This document shows positions 26,701-41,019 of a stretch of DNA of 64,000 nucleotides, piece after piece (within the stretch, counting starts at the first letter, position 1; the number at the start of each line of letters is the position of its first letter). This DNA is from Pelargonium tetragonum. Its lineage: Eukaryota; Streptophyta; Magnoliopsida; Geraniales; Geraniaceae. The stretch lies in contig JAYMTL010000094.1 of NCBI GenBank assembly GCA_036897445.1, positions 1 to 64,000 of the forward strand, given 5' to 3'. Position numbers and translations under genes: made by a program. The notes under the pieces were generated by a model. The model was given only the letters and a program-made list of their open reading frames with translations. It did not search any database and was not told the DNA's origin.

Positions 26701-29700
26701 AATTTAAATGGAATAGGTATGCCCTGCTCAGAAAGAATAAGGATTCCTCCTCATATAGCTTTGCCTTAGAATGATACTAAATTGAGGTTGACTTTCTCTT
26801 ATATTTTACAAGTTCCAGGTTTAAAGAGACTCAATTAAAAAATTTTTAAGTCCTTTTTTATTAACTGCAATTCTTAATCTTAAACAGGAATCCCATAAAG
26901 TGCTCTCGATTCTCCCTTGCCTTTAGCTCTAAAGTGTCTAGTTCATTTCCTTTTTTCTTTCTTTTCCGGGTAGACTTGCTCCGAAGGGTCTCTCTTTTTA
27001 AGGTACAAAAAACAATGTTAGGTTTGAAAAGGTTCCTTATTTTAGAGTTCTGTAAGCCCGCTTCTGGGAGTCGCTTGTTCTTTTGTTTCTAGGTTCCACT
27101 TATGAAAAGTCCTTGTTTAGGGGAGAGTCTTTAAGCTAAAAAGGAGTACCCTTTTATTACAAACCCCTGTTTTTCGAGATGTCTCGGGTCCTTCTATCTT
27201 CATTTACGCCTTTTATAAAATAGAAGATTCTAATGCTTATAAACTTTCTTTCGCAGATCAAAATAAGTCAAAATTCCACTTACTAGGGACTCGTTGAGTA
27301 CTTTATATGAGCATAGAGCCTTAATTCTACAAATTTTATTTTATTCTACGGTCTACTTGTTTAGAGCTGAAGGGGGCCTTGTTAGTAAAGTATCTGTCTC
27401 TCTAAGACTAACGTATGTCTACCTATTAAAAATTTCCGGTTCAAGAAAAGTATACCTTTTATAAAAACTTTACCAAGTCTCGAAGTATAGTAAGGTAGCC
27501 TTCTTTTTTTTTTTCAATTTAATCCGCCTCAAAATAATAAAGGACCTCTTTAGGTATATTACTTGATAACTTTTCTTGTCTCACATTAATAGCAATAGCA
27601 GCCCGACCTCCTCTTTACTCTAGTTCCTGCAAAATCTCCTGAGCAATGAGAAGTCTTAATAAAGTCAGGGTTTTGTATTTAAGGTTATTCGGAAGTGGAA
27701 AAAGTAGGTAATACCCCAAAAAAGATTTACGATAAAAAAGAAATTAGAAGGAACTTAGCACGAAAATTTTTTCAACTCTTTTTGATCCTTAGTAACAAGG
27801 AATTTTTAAAGGGATCTTATAAGGTCAATTCTATAGCTCTGTTAGACTAGGTTTAGAGGTAGAAGCTTTTGAAAATCTTAACTTAATCTTTCTAATTTAG
27901 AGTATAGGAGATATATTAACTTAGGGTAAAAAGGGACCCTTATTTATTTCATACTTCTGGTTTCTTATTCTAATAAAAAACTCAGGATCCTTTTAGTCGG
28001 TAAAAGAGACGGGTTATGAGCTATTTTTAAGTGGCAGGAATACACAATAACTATCAAGAAAAGGAAGTCAAAAGGTCGATTGAGAGGCTCTTCTAATAGG
28101 AAAAGTTTCTTCCATTCAAAAAAAATAATGTAATGTATAAGGTTTAGGATTCAGAGCAGGGCCTTTCAAATTCAAGTAAGGTTATAGAAGAAGATGTAGG
28201 AATATATAAGTTAGATAGCCTACGCCTTTAGTTTAGTTTTACGAGCTATACAATATTGTTCAGGATTTGTTACTTTTTTGGAATCTTCATTATCAAGATG
28301 GGTCTGAGTAGCCTTGACTTGAAATTGAACGGGGTTGCTTATTCCTATTAGGGTAATGAAAAGTAGAATGACTCTATGCCTCAACACAGCCTACCGAATT
28401 TATTAGAAATCCAACAAACAAATTCTAAGAAAGAGAATAATACAAGATAAAAGAAAAGAAGATAACAAACTAGACTTTATCACAATTTTTGGCTTGCCTT
28501 CTTTTATTCCTTGTAATCCGAACTTGAGTATTTTACCTACGAGGTTCTTTTTTGATCCTGTAGTCCTAAACTTTCTTTATACTTTGTAAACAAGACTTGA
28601 ACCCTAGGCATACTAATACAAAATAGGGTGCCTTACTACAAAGACATTTCTTGGATTCATCACTACTTGGGCAACAAGTCAAAATACAAGGGTGTCCGGA
28701 TTCTACTAAATCTCTAGGTATATAGGTGTTTAACAACCCTCTCTTAATCCATAAAGAAATGAAATAGGTTTTAATAAGTATGAATTCAAATATTATAAGG
28801 GATATAGATAGGATAAAGCAAAATTCTTGGGAAGGTAAAATTCCATGACTCAGTCTTCATACAATTGCTTGAACTTGAATTGAGGAGCTTTAAATTGCTT
28901 TTGTCATAGAAGGACGTTAAAAAAAGTAATTTGGTAATTACCTGTTCTGTAACATTTCATTGTTAGAGATTCTTTTCAATAGCTTAGAAAGAGTCCCTGT
29001 TTTAGTCATCACGAATTACGGATCTCATAGTAAGGGGGCCTCTACTGTAAAGAGTTCCATTACTAGTTTAAAGAAAATTACAGACTTATATCAGAAAGAT
29101 AGTGTAGGTATAACTCCAAACTGCTCGTTTCGAACTGCCTCCTCGAATCAGGAACACTTTTAGGGAGATTCTAAAAAAAGGTTAAGCTAATATGTATAAG
29201 GGCTCTCCTATATTTTATACAATAAGGGTTTGGTTTAGGTACTTTGACGAAGTATTCATTACAAGGTCTCCCATATGAAACTACAGCTTTGTATTAAAAG
29301 GATTTTTATTAGAGAGGCCCCCCCGCTCTAGTAATTTATAGCAAGGCTCAGGAAAGTTAAGAAAAATAATAGTACTTATGTACGCGCAAAAGTGCAATAA
29401 CGAGGTACAGAGTGCGCGAGATTTTTAAAAAATGCACATAAGTTTGTCCTGGATAGTCTAATAAAAAAGTCAGAGTTATTCCTAAGGAGGACTTAAGTTA
29501 AGAGAGTACAGAACTTCTAAAGAAGAAGTCGCAAGGACCTTAGATAAGAGGAGTTTATATGCGGGAGGTTTTCTAATGTGTAGTAGTCTTTCTATCTTTA
29601 TTTATATAAAAAAGTTCTGGGGTATACAATAAAGAAGCCTTTTAAATCACATCTGGGACTACTGCTAAGGAGAAAATTGAGTTACAAAGTCCAGGGAATC

Positions 29701-32700
29701 CTTAAATAGAACTATAGGGAGAGCCCCCTTTTTCCTAGGTATTTTTGCGATTATAAGTGTATATAAATCTATGTTTGGGTATGTAGATTTACTAGGGAAA
29801 TGGGGTTTTTAGAATAGAATCAAAATAGAGTTAAAGCTTGGTATCATAAACTTATAGAAGGAGAGATTGCCTTTTTGTATATTGAAAATTAAAGTCAATT
29901 TTGACTAGTTAGCTAGTTCTTACATTTAGAGACCTTTTTATTAGACGGGCTCCTTGGGATGCCTCTCAAGTTAAGGATACTATAAATGAACTCTGATTTT
30001 TCTTTCTGATACAAGTTTTTCAAATACAGATATATCTTACTTTCTTATTAGTATTCATGAGAAAAAGCCTTTACTCAAAAAGAGAGCTTAGTCCTTTTAG
30101 TCGGCAGGGCTTACTTACGTAATAAACTTTACTAGTTAAGTGTGAATTAGCGTCTATATATCAACTAAACGATAGGCATTCTCTACGAAAAATAGACTTA
30201 ATCCTTAATTCAGATATTTATCAAATTCAGCTCCTAAAAAATTCTACGGAGTACAACCCTGTAAAAAGTACTTGCCACAAAACAAAGGTATAGCCATAAT
30301 AGGTAAGACCTGCAAAAATTCTTAACTTGAATTATTATATTGTATTCTTTCCAGGACTACTTCTACCTTTTTATTAATTAATATAATTGCACTCGGTTGA
30401 TATATCAATCAATTTACTTTTTATAGGTTCTTCTTAGAGAAATTTTCGGAGGAAAAGGTGTGAACAAAAAACTTCAGCTTTCCTATAAGGTTCTCTATAT
30501 TTTCAAGACTTCTCAAGAGGAGGCGCCTATCTTATTTATTAAAAGCGGTTCTAAGGCCTTTATCGTGCGTGCGTTAAAACATGAGTTAATACCTTCGCAG
30601 ATAGATTTTTTCTTATAGAATTACTGCAGGTTTCATAAATTTGCTCTTAATTACTTAATTAAGATAACTGTCTTTTACTTAACCTGTGCTCGAGGTATTA
30701 TAGTGATTCTGTCCTAGTTAGGAATAGGCAACGACCCTCATGTTATGGTTTAGAAGTTTTTTCTTACTTAATTTACGGGGCCTGTAGCTGGAATAGTAAA
30801 ATAAGAAACTGTTAGGGCAATATGAAGGCTACTCTATTGGGAGCTCGAGATTATAAGAAGAGCAAAAAAGCTATACAGATCAGAAACCCGCTTTCATCAA
30901 CCTTATATCACTAGTAAGTACATCACCCTCAAAGGAAACATAAGGTATCTCCTCCGGTCTTACAACCATCCCTCGTTACTGACTAAGTTTCACAGTCACC
31001 TAAATAAGGAATAATATCTGAATCTCAATTTAATTTATCAAAACAAGTTTTTACCTAACAAACAAAGGAGGCTAATTCGAGATTAAAGTAATACTATCGA
31101 AAAGAAAGGTTACTCTTTATTTATCCGTTCTTAATGAATTAGTCAGTACGCAAGGAGAACTCAAAAACGCTTACGTGAGATGGATTACCTGTGAAAATAA
31201 GCTACAACTAAATTTATTTAAGAAAGCCCCTTTTTGTTTCGTACTTCTCTCTTTAATTTATAAAATAGGGTATCTATATAAAGCTGAGATCGAGGGTTGC
31301 CGTTACCTTTTGTACATTTACGACTTAGAACTCAAGTCAGATTAATAAGGAGGAATTCCCCCCAATGAATAACTCAACATGTGTATCAACTGAAAGTCTA
31401 ATCTGCGACCCAATTTAGATAATTTAGAAAAGAAACTCCTATTATGCTTATGCTGCTAAGGGTCTTCTAACTCGAATAGCTTGCGAATCCTTGCAGATTT
31501 TACTAGTCAATAATGAGGACTCTATAATTTTCATTTCAATCTTTACTTAATTATGCGTTTTAGTCTCAGAACTAGGGCCTTAGAAAGCACCCGTCCAAAT
31601 AGATTTAAGTATTGTGCTTTTACAAAAACTTGTTTCAATCTCCAACCATATGAATATCATTCTATTTTCAATAATTACTAATTTGATACGGGAAAGGCTT
31701 CCAAAGGTCTATAAGATTTCGCCCTTTCTTGGTTACGCCTCATAGGGACTTTTCACAAACTACCAACGAGCTTTCTCATTCTTTTTTAGTTCTAATAACT
31801 TGAATTCCATATTCCGTATAGAGTCTAGAGTTTTCCCTTAAGCGGTTCTATCCTCGATGAAAGATTTACAAATTATATTCCCTTTAAGAGCCCCTTTTAT
31901 TATTTCATATCTTTACTATGTCAAGGGCATTAAAAAGCTAACAACCAGCTTCAAGTCCGTACGGGAGCTCCTCTACTATAAAAATATATAGACTTACTAT
32001 TACCTGGGAACTCCTATTCAATTTTACGGCAGATAAAACTTATAGCGAGGCAAATTACATTTACTAAATCGAGGGTCCTAAAAACTTTCACTTTACTTGA
32101 AAAAAAGAAACCAAAATGCTTTCTCTTAATATGGGCCCCTATTTACTACGTCTAAAAAATGCCTGACTCGGATATTTTTGGAAGAGAGAGTTTTAAAAAC
32201 ATAGGTGAAAATTGAACCTTAACTAAAGCCTAAGTAGTATCAGATTCGACTGTGGTATACAAAGGGAATTGCCTCGAAAAGGAAATCTCGCAGTTTAGGC
32301 TGGTGCTTATACAAAGAAAGTAGGGGCCTTCGAAGTTTGCTGCTTGGAAAAGGTAGTTCAAAACTTTTGAAATAGGATGGAAGCACTAAGTCATATGAGT
32401 AGAAGCTTGATTTATTAAGCGTGGTTATAAGTTTTTTGATTAACTAAAGAGCTAGGTAATCGGGTTAGTATTTTACACTTGTCTTTTGAGATAAGGGGTA
32501 CTGAAGCTTGCAATTGTATACTTAAAGGATAGTCTCTTTAGAATAAGGAGTACCCGGCGCCTCTAATTAAATTTGTGTTACTTATTAGGAGGTCTTTACC
32601 TATATGTTAACTCAGCTATAAGTCTTAATTTAAAATGCAAGTGTCTACTTGCTCTATTTCGTCCTGTTAGGACAATCCTTCATCAAGAACGTATAATTTT

Positions 32701-34900
32701 GATTCTTTGGTCAGTTAGGCTATAACATACTCAGTATCTCTTTTTAGAAAGGAGCTCTTTCATATAGGATAAAGTTTTTCTTGTCGCTCCTTTTTTAATA
32801 ATTTCTTATTTCAGATATCAGAGGGCTAGTATACTCCTGCTAAGGAAAGGCTCATCTAGTAGTTTGGTTCAAGGGTAGCTGGTTTTTCATTGGAACCCCT
32901 GCGATTTCGTGATATATCCAAGTTATACTATTACCTACAACTTTCTCTTAAAATTATACTAGATTATGCTGCGCTTTTCCTATTCCCATATACTAAGTTT
33001 TTTTGTCGGGTACGAACTATAAATATATAAAACGACTGTACCTAGAAAAAGGGTAGCCCAGTATCCGCGATAATAAAAGTTTAGGGCTCGTATACAAATC
33101 TAAGAATACAAGGAAATTCAGCTTACTGGCTTAAGGCCTACTCTATCTTAAAATAAAGGATAGACTCCCTAGTCACTGTCTCTAAAAACGTTAATTGTTG
33201 TTTTATTACAGCCGAATAATAAAAGATATTTTATATTAAAAGAGTTTACGGGATAATTTCACGGGTCAAGCAATTCGTATCCTAAGTAAAAAAAATCCTC
33301 TAGGAGTTTGAAGCTTTTCTGAAAGCGCTTACTAATGAACAAGGAAATAGAGAACTCTAAAAAAAGAAGATAAAACGGGTTATAGCGCAAAGGGTTCCGA
33401 AACGGTCATATCTTTTAAACCAGGAATCTAGCTTAGAGGTAGTTTTTTGTATTTTTATTTTATAGGTTGGATCTTTTCTCGTACAAGCGTTGGGGTTACG
33501 CCTGAGAATAAGAAAAAGCCTATACTAACTAGTTACCCGAAAATTAGTTTTATAAGAGTTTATTAGTTTTTTACGACCCGAGGATCTAAAAGGATGCACC
33601 ACAAAGTGCGAATGTAACCTCAATAAGAAAGGTGATTTTTTTCAGAAGTCAGAGTTTGCCCTATAAAGAAATTTGTAATCTCTTAACTCACGGAAAGAAT
33701 TCCCATATATCAAAGTAAATCTTATGCTTTAGGGTTTACACTTATTTCTTAGTTTTATGTTCGTCCTTTTTATAAGAGTTTCCTATATCTATAATACTAA
33801 AGTGTACTTGGCCCTTAATAATTTTTAACGTTGAAGTGTATCTCAATGGGGGTTTCGGTTTAAGTGTGTAGAATTCCCATTTCAGAAGAGTTTTTTAGGT
33901 GGATAGTTATAGGGTGGAGAACTGTTCCCCCTAAGTTCTATTTGTGCTTATCCGTAATTGAGGATTGTGCCTTGGGAGATAATGAGTTCTTCTACGCGAC
34001 TGAAGCGCAGGGAAGAAGAGAAATGCAAGATAGTATATAGGATAGTACAAGACTTACACTAAAAGCCCAGAAAACTTTAACTTCACAGTAAATTCTTTAG
34101 AACTAATTAGGAATCTACTCTCAAAAAAACTTTAGCTTCAATATTTATTCTCTAAATCTTTCTAATTAATTATTATCCGGATATGGGAAACTCTGTAAAC
34201 AACAAAAGAAACATAAGTAGGCAATCTCCTAAGCTAAATTAGCTAAACAACCTTAATTCAGGGATAAAGAAATTCCCAAAACGAAATACTTCCAATAAGA
34301 AAGATTCTAATTATTATAAAATGAAATACAATAACACCAAAGTTCTTGTCTAAAATGCTTTTTTATCCGGGGTTTAGATGCCTTGCTAAGCTGTTTGGAT
34401 ACATTTGACTCATAAAAAGCTCTATTTACAAATTCCTTACTTTTTATTTAAGTTTGAGCCCTTAACCACCTTATTTACTATGCTTTAGAATTACTTCTTA
34501 TATATATTCAACGGGATACTAAAAGCAGAACCAAGCAGAACTTTAGTACGCTTACGAACTAAAACACAAAAGGAACACCAGAGACAACTATTGTAGTTAC
34601 GGATTTCCTTCTCTCTTGGAATGCCTTTAACCAACAAAATACAGACTAGAATATAGCAGCTACCTTTGGGATTTCCTAAGGGTTTTCATTAGCTTTCCCT
34701 TGCTACAGATACTAAAGGTAAAGGACAGACGGGAAAGCAGTGACCAAATAAGGTATCAGGAAAACAGAGCCTGCCTGTTCATTAACTTCCATTTGTTAAT
34801 TTAAAGCTGGAGATACTGGAAAGCGGTTTAGGAACTTCCTTCAAGCGGATACCCCTCTTTTATTATAATCTTATAAATAACGAGTGAACCCTGGCTTTTT
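23776..34900. other. Decayed background, no gene recognised
   Basis: Eleven kilobases with no recognisable coding or RNA feature. Frames of 67-85 codons at 25234-25491 (+) and 28960-29163 (+) have no motif and fit chance. An eleven-base T run lies at 27504-27514. Confidence 0.5.
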
Positions 34901-34923
34901 TCTTTAGAGATTAGAACTCTTTT

Positions 34924-34949
34924 AGACAATTCTAGGAGTAGAATTGTCT
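34924..34949. repeat. Perfect 11-bp inverted repeat, 4-base loop
   Basis: agacaattcta (34924-34934), loop ggag (34935-34938), then tagaattgtct (34939-34949), an exact reverse complement. Pairing nearly continues outward with one mismatch. No T-run follows, so a simple terminator is not indicated and there is no neighbouring gene. It may be a relic of a folded-back repeat or chance. Confidence 0.5.
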
Positions 34950-35229
34950 TAAGACTAATATAATCAGTCTCGTTGAAGGCTTAAATAAGATACAAAAGGA
35001 CCCTTCCTCCCAAGCTATGTTGTAAGACTTTAATGCACAAGTTTTTTTAGTACAATACCCCGGTAAAATCCAGTTTTCAAGAAATATAAAATGAACTAAA
35101 TATAGCAAAACATTTCACCTAAGCACTAAGTAAAGGGATCCCTGGACAAAAACATTGAGGCATGAACCCTACGCTAACACAAGCCACAAAAGTAGATTGA
35201 AACTCCTTTTATTATCAGGTCCTATATTA

Positions 35230-35460
35230 AATTAAGCTTCCATTGACCCAGAAGTGCTCCTTAGGGTTTCATCCACGCTATTCCGCGATTTCACCGCGTA
35301 CAAACGGGTCCTCTAGTAGATTTGTAGGTATTGGAAAGGTTTCTTTCAGCACCGATATAGACCCCCTCTGGAGATTTCCGCCGACTTGCACCAAGGTCTC
35401 CAAAACTCGTATTAAAGAGCTATTTAGGGCCCTTGTAAGAGGACTTTTAAAATAGAGTCA
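35230..35460. other. GC-richer patch with a 70-codon frame
   Basis: Locally the sequence approaches equal AT and GC (gctattccgcgatttcaccg, gatttccgccgacttgcacc) and keeps several CpGs, unlike its surroundings. A plus-strand frame at 35243-35455 includes RYSAISPRTNGSSSRF, which faintly recalls the 'Y-x-P-x-T-N/D-G-x-x-E-R' box of retroelement integrases, but the catalytic context is absent. It may be a less mutated remnant or unique sequence. No gene is called. Confidence 0.25.
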
Positions 35461-38400
35461 CCCGGTATCTGTCCCTTTATCACACCAGTTATACTTTACT
35501 TTAGTGGACTACTTTTTTCATTCTATTTATCGCAAGCAAAAACTTAGTAGCATATTATGGACTTACTAATTCTAGTAAGGTAAAAGGGAATCCTTTTCGA
35601 GTCGCTATCAGTCTAAGGGCACTCTACTTCTAAAAAGTCCTGGGCAATCTCTGGTAAAAAGTCTGTTATTATACCTTTGCTTATATAATTATATACTCTT
35701 TTTTATTAAATTCCTTGTACTTGTAAAGTAAAGCGGTAAAGATAATATTGGTTGGTGGTTACAGCTAATCAGTTCTGGAAAAGAAGCTCTTTGACTTTCC
35801 CCAGAAAGCCTAAATTAGGAAACTCTACATAAGATAAGTAAAAACAAACTCCGGTAGAGAGAGAGTAGCCTATTACTTTTCTAAATGTAACCTACTAAAA
35901 TTTTTGCGGGAAACCTAGGTCTCTAGGACTTTTGAAGTTTTAAGTCTTGTCTATTAGGATTTCACAAGCCTGCTAGTTAGTGTACTTTTTCTATCCTTTT
36001 AACTTTGGACAAGGAACCCTTTTCTTTTTCTATTAAAGCTATAACTAAACAACTAATAGACAACAAAGGGCTAACAAGAAGAAGGGTAAGTTAATCTGGT
36101 GTAGGTTTTACAGACTTTCAAAGGCAGGGAGTAAAACATGTTCTTTAGGAGAGGGTATAACAAGGCGAAAGAACTATAAGAAGCCGTAGATCTTAAGGAA
36201 TTCGGGCTTTAACTTTCTAAGGTTTCATTTCATAAGTTTTAGTTGGGAGCGTTCCACCATGAACTTTCTATTTCATTTAGTAGGATAAGAGCAAAGGAAA
36301 CTTCTAGCTTTTTTAAGTAAATAAGGAGAAGAGTCTTTAGCCTTTTCTTTTTTAATTGGCGTTCTCGAAGTTAGTAATGTAATACAGCCGGCAAATATAA
36401 GAAGTCCGCATTCTCCTAGTCTTGTTAAGTTAAGGTTAAGGGTATATAGAAACCCAAAGGTATAGTTAGAGATTGAAACCCCTATATTCGTAAATGTAAA
36501 TATTGGTTGATTTCGGTCAGACTGAGAAGAATTCCTACTCACAACATACTTCCTATCTTTTCTCATACCTTATATAGGTAGCTCCCAGTATAAAAATAAT
36601 TAAGCCATAACTCGACTCCGGTTAATAGCTTACGAGAAGGCGGCTATTTTGAACTAAAAGTTTCCTTTATAGCCTCGGACTTACATATGATATATATATC
36701 CACGAAAACCCTGCTGTCTCGGCGAATCCCAGTAAGTAACCCGAAAAAAGTGGTAAAACTGCAAAGCAAGTAAAGCAGTCCTGCTTAAAACTCAATATAA
36801 TAAGCATCCGGAACCTGTATTAGAACTTGCCGAGTTGGCTTCATCTAGGATAGCCCATATTAGTCAATTTTCATCCCAATTTTACTAGATATCTAGCTTT
36901 AAAGCTCTTGCCCCCGCATGCTCATGGATAGAAAATGCATGAAACTGGGAAAAAGTCGGCAGTAAAAAGGATACTATTTCACAAAAGAAAATAAGACTCT
37001 TAAGAAACTGACTAGAGAGCCGGTCAAAGCAGAAAAAGGACAAGTAAGGAAATTTTTTCACAAGTATTTTAGACCACTTCTAGATTAGGCCCTCACAGCT
37101 AACTAAACTAAGTATTAGAGGAGTACGTACTATAAGCCTTCTGTCTCGCGCATAAATACTTAGCGCGCTTTAACAATATTCCCAAACTTTAAACCACTGG
37201 ATATTAACCTTAAATTAGCAAGAACAAGAAAGGAGACCTAAAATCTCTTGAGGGATTCCTAATATGGAGTAACTCGCTTTTTGTTCAGTGTTTAAAAAGT
37301 CTTTATTGCTGGGTATTTTTCTCTATGTAGGGTGGGGTTCCTGTAGTAGAGAGCAAATATTTATAGTTAAAAGGTTGAGTATTATATACATTGGAGTGTG
37401 AATAGCAGAAACTTTTTTACTTAGTCTGATAAGCATGGGCCCGTTATCTCTTTCAAGGGATTTTTGGGGTTTATATAAAGTATAAGCAAGAATAAAGAAA
37501 ATAGAGAAGCTTACACTAATTGGCGAAGGCTCCTTAGTCTGACACACTGCATTACATTCCTCAAAAGAATACAAATAAGTATAGTAAATCCTAAGATTTA
37601 GACTTAATTCTTAGTATGTATATCCCCAAATTGACTCACATCCCAAAGCGTTAATTTAAGCTCCTTACTATTTTGAGAGCTTGCTTCTTATTTAGTCTAT
37701 ACGAGAAGCACCTAATAGAAATAAAGTCCGCCAAGGTATTTGTATACTAGAAATAGAGATATCTAGTAGTCTAATTTCAAAGCTAATAAGAAAAATGAAA
37801 GTTAAGTCAACTGTTGAAGCTTTTTTTATATCTTGCTCTTTTTAGTGGGTAGAAAGGAATTTAGTACATAAGTACTGTCGGAATAACAAAAAAGAGGCTC
37901 TTAGTAACCTTATCCCTACTTTAGCTTTTATAGCAAGGTTATGTTGTTACACACGGAATTCTTCTCATTAGATATTACAGGGGTACCGCAAGGGAACCGC
38001 CTGGGTCCGTTGTGTTGTTCTAGAGCTTAGTAGTCCGGGGTGTTTCATAGTTATAGTATAGTAACTGAAGAAGTCATAAGCCAAGTGTACAGATCAGTTA
38101 TTTTATAAATCCAGTATTTTTAGGCTTTCTTTTATCAACACGGCTTTTACTTCCTTAAAATGAGACTCTTTAGTATTAGGGCGCTAAACTTTTAAAAAGT
38201 ATATAGTTAAATTGACCAAGAACTGGCTATGCAGCATATTATCTTGAGGATGATTTTTAGTATCGCTGTAAGAATATCTAAACTAAAGAGGGCTCTGCAA
38301 CAACTCTGAAGAAAAATTCACATAGAGTGCAGCTAATAAGCGGTAAAGGAATCCTCACTTCCATCATAAAGGATTAAATCGTAATTAACTTATAGGTGTA

Positions 38401-40870
38401 ATTGCCTAAAAGCCGAGGCACTCATTTCTAAAAATGGGATATATCTATGTTGGCCAAGAGATTTTTTATTACGACCCAAAGCGCTAAGGCAAAACCTTGG
38501 ATACTCTAAGTCTAGGCTGAGACTGGTTATTCAGTACAACATTCCTCTAAATTAGTAAACTAGTCCTAACAGAAGCGAGACAGAACAGCGCCTTCCTTTC
38601 TTTCCAACCTAGTTTTTGCTTGTGTGGATAATATCCAGTTGAACCTAGAATACTTCGATAAAGTTTTAAAGCTTTGTAATAAGGCCTGAAATGAAGTCGT
38701 ATATAATCAAATAACTTTTCTTTTCTGTTTTTTCGGGGATCTAGATACAGGGAAATAAGGGGCGGAAGGGTCACGCCACTCTGTAGTTAGATTTTTTTTT
38801 GTAACTGAGCCCTTTTTTAAACTTTTGGTGTTGTACTAATTTCCTTTTCAATTACACCAGATTTTAAACCATACCGGGGTACCCCTTATTAATAAGACTC
38901 AAAAAGACTTGTGTTATACACAGAATTCTACTCGATAACCCTAAAAATAGGTACCCTCCATAAGTTCATAAGTTAACATCTTTATCTTATAGAGCATCAA
39001 CCAAATAAGAGAGAGATATTCCCTTCGTCCCACGAGTCCCCTGGCTCCCCGCAATTAAGCATAAATTAACAAGGTATAAGTTCCTTTGATAGTTCATTCA
39101 AAACTCTCCCTGGTTTTGAGAAAACTTTGACTTCGAATTAAGAGAGGTTTGTACTTTCGCTAGGATTGGAGGCGCGGACTCCTTTTGTTGTTACGGTATA
39201 TAACAAAAGGTAAATGAAAATACGAAAAGTATGCTTTGAATTTCTCAGAGTCAAGAGCTAAAAATGAAATTGTCGTAAAGTAAAGGACTTGATTTATAGT
39301 AGGTAATTTTTTTTTGATACCCAGTTTAAGGAGTCCGAAGTAACTCAAACACCCAGAGAAAGAGACCCCTTCTAGTATCACAAACTAGAAACTCTTATCT
39401 AAAATTATCTTTCATATAGATTTTATGATACAGGGGGCCGTGTATATCTGGAACCTTTTATAATATTTTTACGAGGTTCATAATTAGTAATTTACTTTTT
39501 GTTTTCTCGACTTTTTAGAATTCCCTTTCTTTGCCTGAGGGCGGGGGTAGATTTACAGAGCTTAATAAAGGGGCCATAATTGAAGTCTTGTTTATTAGCT
39601 ATAGACTTAGAAAAAGGAGTCTTTTTATTGAATTACAATCTCTTGTTCTTGTGAAGTTGAAAGAAAATCCGTGTTTCCAGTTTATATGCGGATAAATGCT
39701 CTTTGGATTGGAAACAGTGTTTGTATTTTTCCCTAGAAACTTTATTTTCATTTTAGTGTTTCCACATCTAATTGACGAGCGCTTTGTTTATAATGTTATT
39801 TATTTTCTGTAGTACTCATAGGTGTGCTAAAGGTTCCGAAACTGTTATTCTACTCTAAAGGGTTGAGGAATACTGAGTAATATCACTATCATTATTATTT
39901 TATTAATGAAGCAGCAACCCAACGCAAAAGAATGTAATGTAACGAAACTGAGTTACCTCTATTTTATATTTATTTCAAATGAGTTAAGATTCTCAATGGG
40001 GAGAAAGAGGGAGCCGAATGCTATATTAACGGGAATTTACAAAAAGTATCTAGGAGTCCCTTTAAAACTCGAAAAGCAATCCTCCAATATAACCCTAAAG
40101 GGTTTCCTAATCGGGTTTTTGTCCTATTGAAATTTAAGAATTGCTAAGGATTCCTTAAAAAGCGCTGTCCCTTCCTTTTTGTTACTTTCTAGGCTAGACT
40201 GTTACTATATTCCTCGGCAGTTTCCCATAAAAAAGGAATCGGGGAGGGAACAGGTAATAAATGAGGAGCTACTATCTACTTAATTAAAATTAACCAGTTG
40301 TTAAACCTAAAACCTAGTAAAAAAGTAGTTAAGGTAAAAGACTTTTATATATATAAAGGAGTCTTCTTTAGTTGTCATTTTCTTAAAAAAGGCTTTCGCA
40401 TTGTATGTATATAATAATATATAATAAGAAAGAAAATCCCTCTAGAGTTTCCTTACACATCTACATTCTCTTATAAGAAAGAGTCGGGCTTTAACTTTTA
40501 ACATATAATTAAGACTATTCGATTTATCCTCAAAAGGATTTTTCAATTATGACTCAAATCAGAAACATAGACATTTCGTGAGGATTTTTCTCTTTATCTA
40601 CGGAATTTTTATAGTTTGTAGCTCCTCTAATACGACTCCTAAAGCAAGGGAGGAACGGATGTCTACCCTTTCGTTTTTTTTGTTCAAATGGAAGCGAGCT
40701 ATACAAGGGAAAAAGCCTTTAATTATATCAATTATTTCATTTTAATTCTACACGCGAGCATGAAATCAGAAATAACAATTACTTATATAAAGAATTTGAA
40801 ATCTGATCTTGCTTTTATCCAAGTACAAGTATACAAGCTCTCTCTAACTCTAAGCTGTTTGGCGGTTTAG
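35461..40870. other. Decayed background, no gene recognised
   Basis: Frames of 73-97 codons occur on the minus strand at 36273-36566, 37323-37574, 38547-38774 and 39160-39381, and of 60-74 codons on the plus strand at 39906-40130 and 40688-40870. None has a recognisable domain. A near-palindrome of the form aagactttt-(AT)n-aaaggagtctt lies at about 40339-40367. Confidence 0.45.
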
Positions 40871-40884
40871 AGATTTTCTTATTG

Positions 40885-41015
40885 TTAAAGCACCCCTAAT
40901 TCGAGTCAGTGCACATGGGTTCAAATCCCAAATCTAGCTTACTCATTATTTTCTTCTTGGTAGAGCGCTTGACAGCTGTTTCGTATATCGTTGGTTCAAA
41001 ACCCATCTTCCCCTA
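40885..41015 (+). other. Two tRNA-like relics in tandem
   Basis: First: tgggttcaaatccca (40916-40930) forms a clean 4-bp T stem with a seven-base TTCAAAT loop, the T-arm/B-box of a tRNA, but upstream arms do not fold. Second: ttggtagagcgctt (about 40957-40970) matches the conserved D-loop/D-stem (A box), and ggttcaaaacc (40993-41003) the T-loop, with spacing somewhat short for a tRNA. Its T stem has a mismatch and no acceptor stem pairs. Two tRNA-type signatures within 130 bases suggest decayed tRNA genes or a tRNA-derived SINE. Not functional as far as can be seen. Confidence 0.3.
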
Positions 41016-41019
41016 GTTA

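Noticed and set aside
35243-35455. Integrase-like box RYSAISPRTNG
   Set aside because: Isolated weak match without a catalytic core, kept only as a note on the GC-richer patch.
36273-36566. 97-codon minus-strand frame
   Set aside because: Length fits the upper tail of chance at this composition, and there is no motif or coding-like neighbour.
37323-37574. 83-codon minus-strand frame with hydrophobic segments
   Set aside because: Hydrophobic runs are expected from AT-rich sequence; no recognisable family.
38547-38774. 75-codon minus-strand frame with LYRSILGSTGYYPH, recalling the segment before the LINE RT core
   Set aside because: The flanking RT blocks (R-K-P-G-K, D-V-K-G-A-F, F-V-D-D) were not found at the expected distances.
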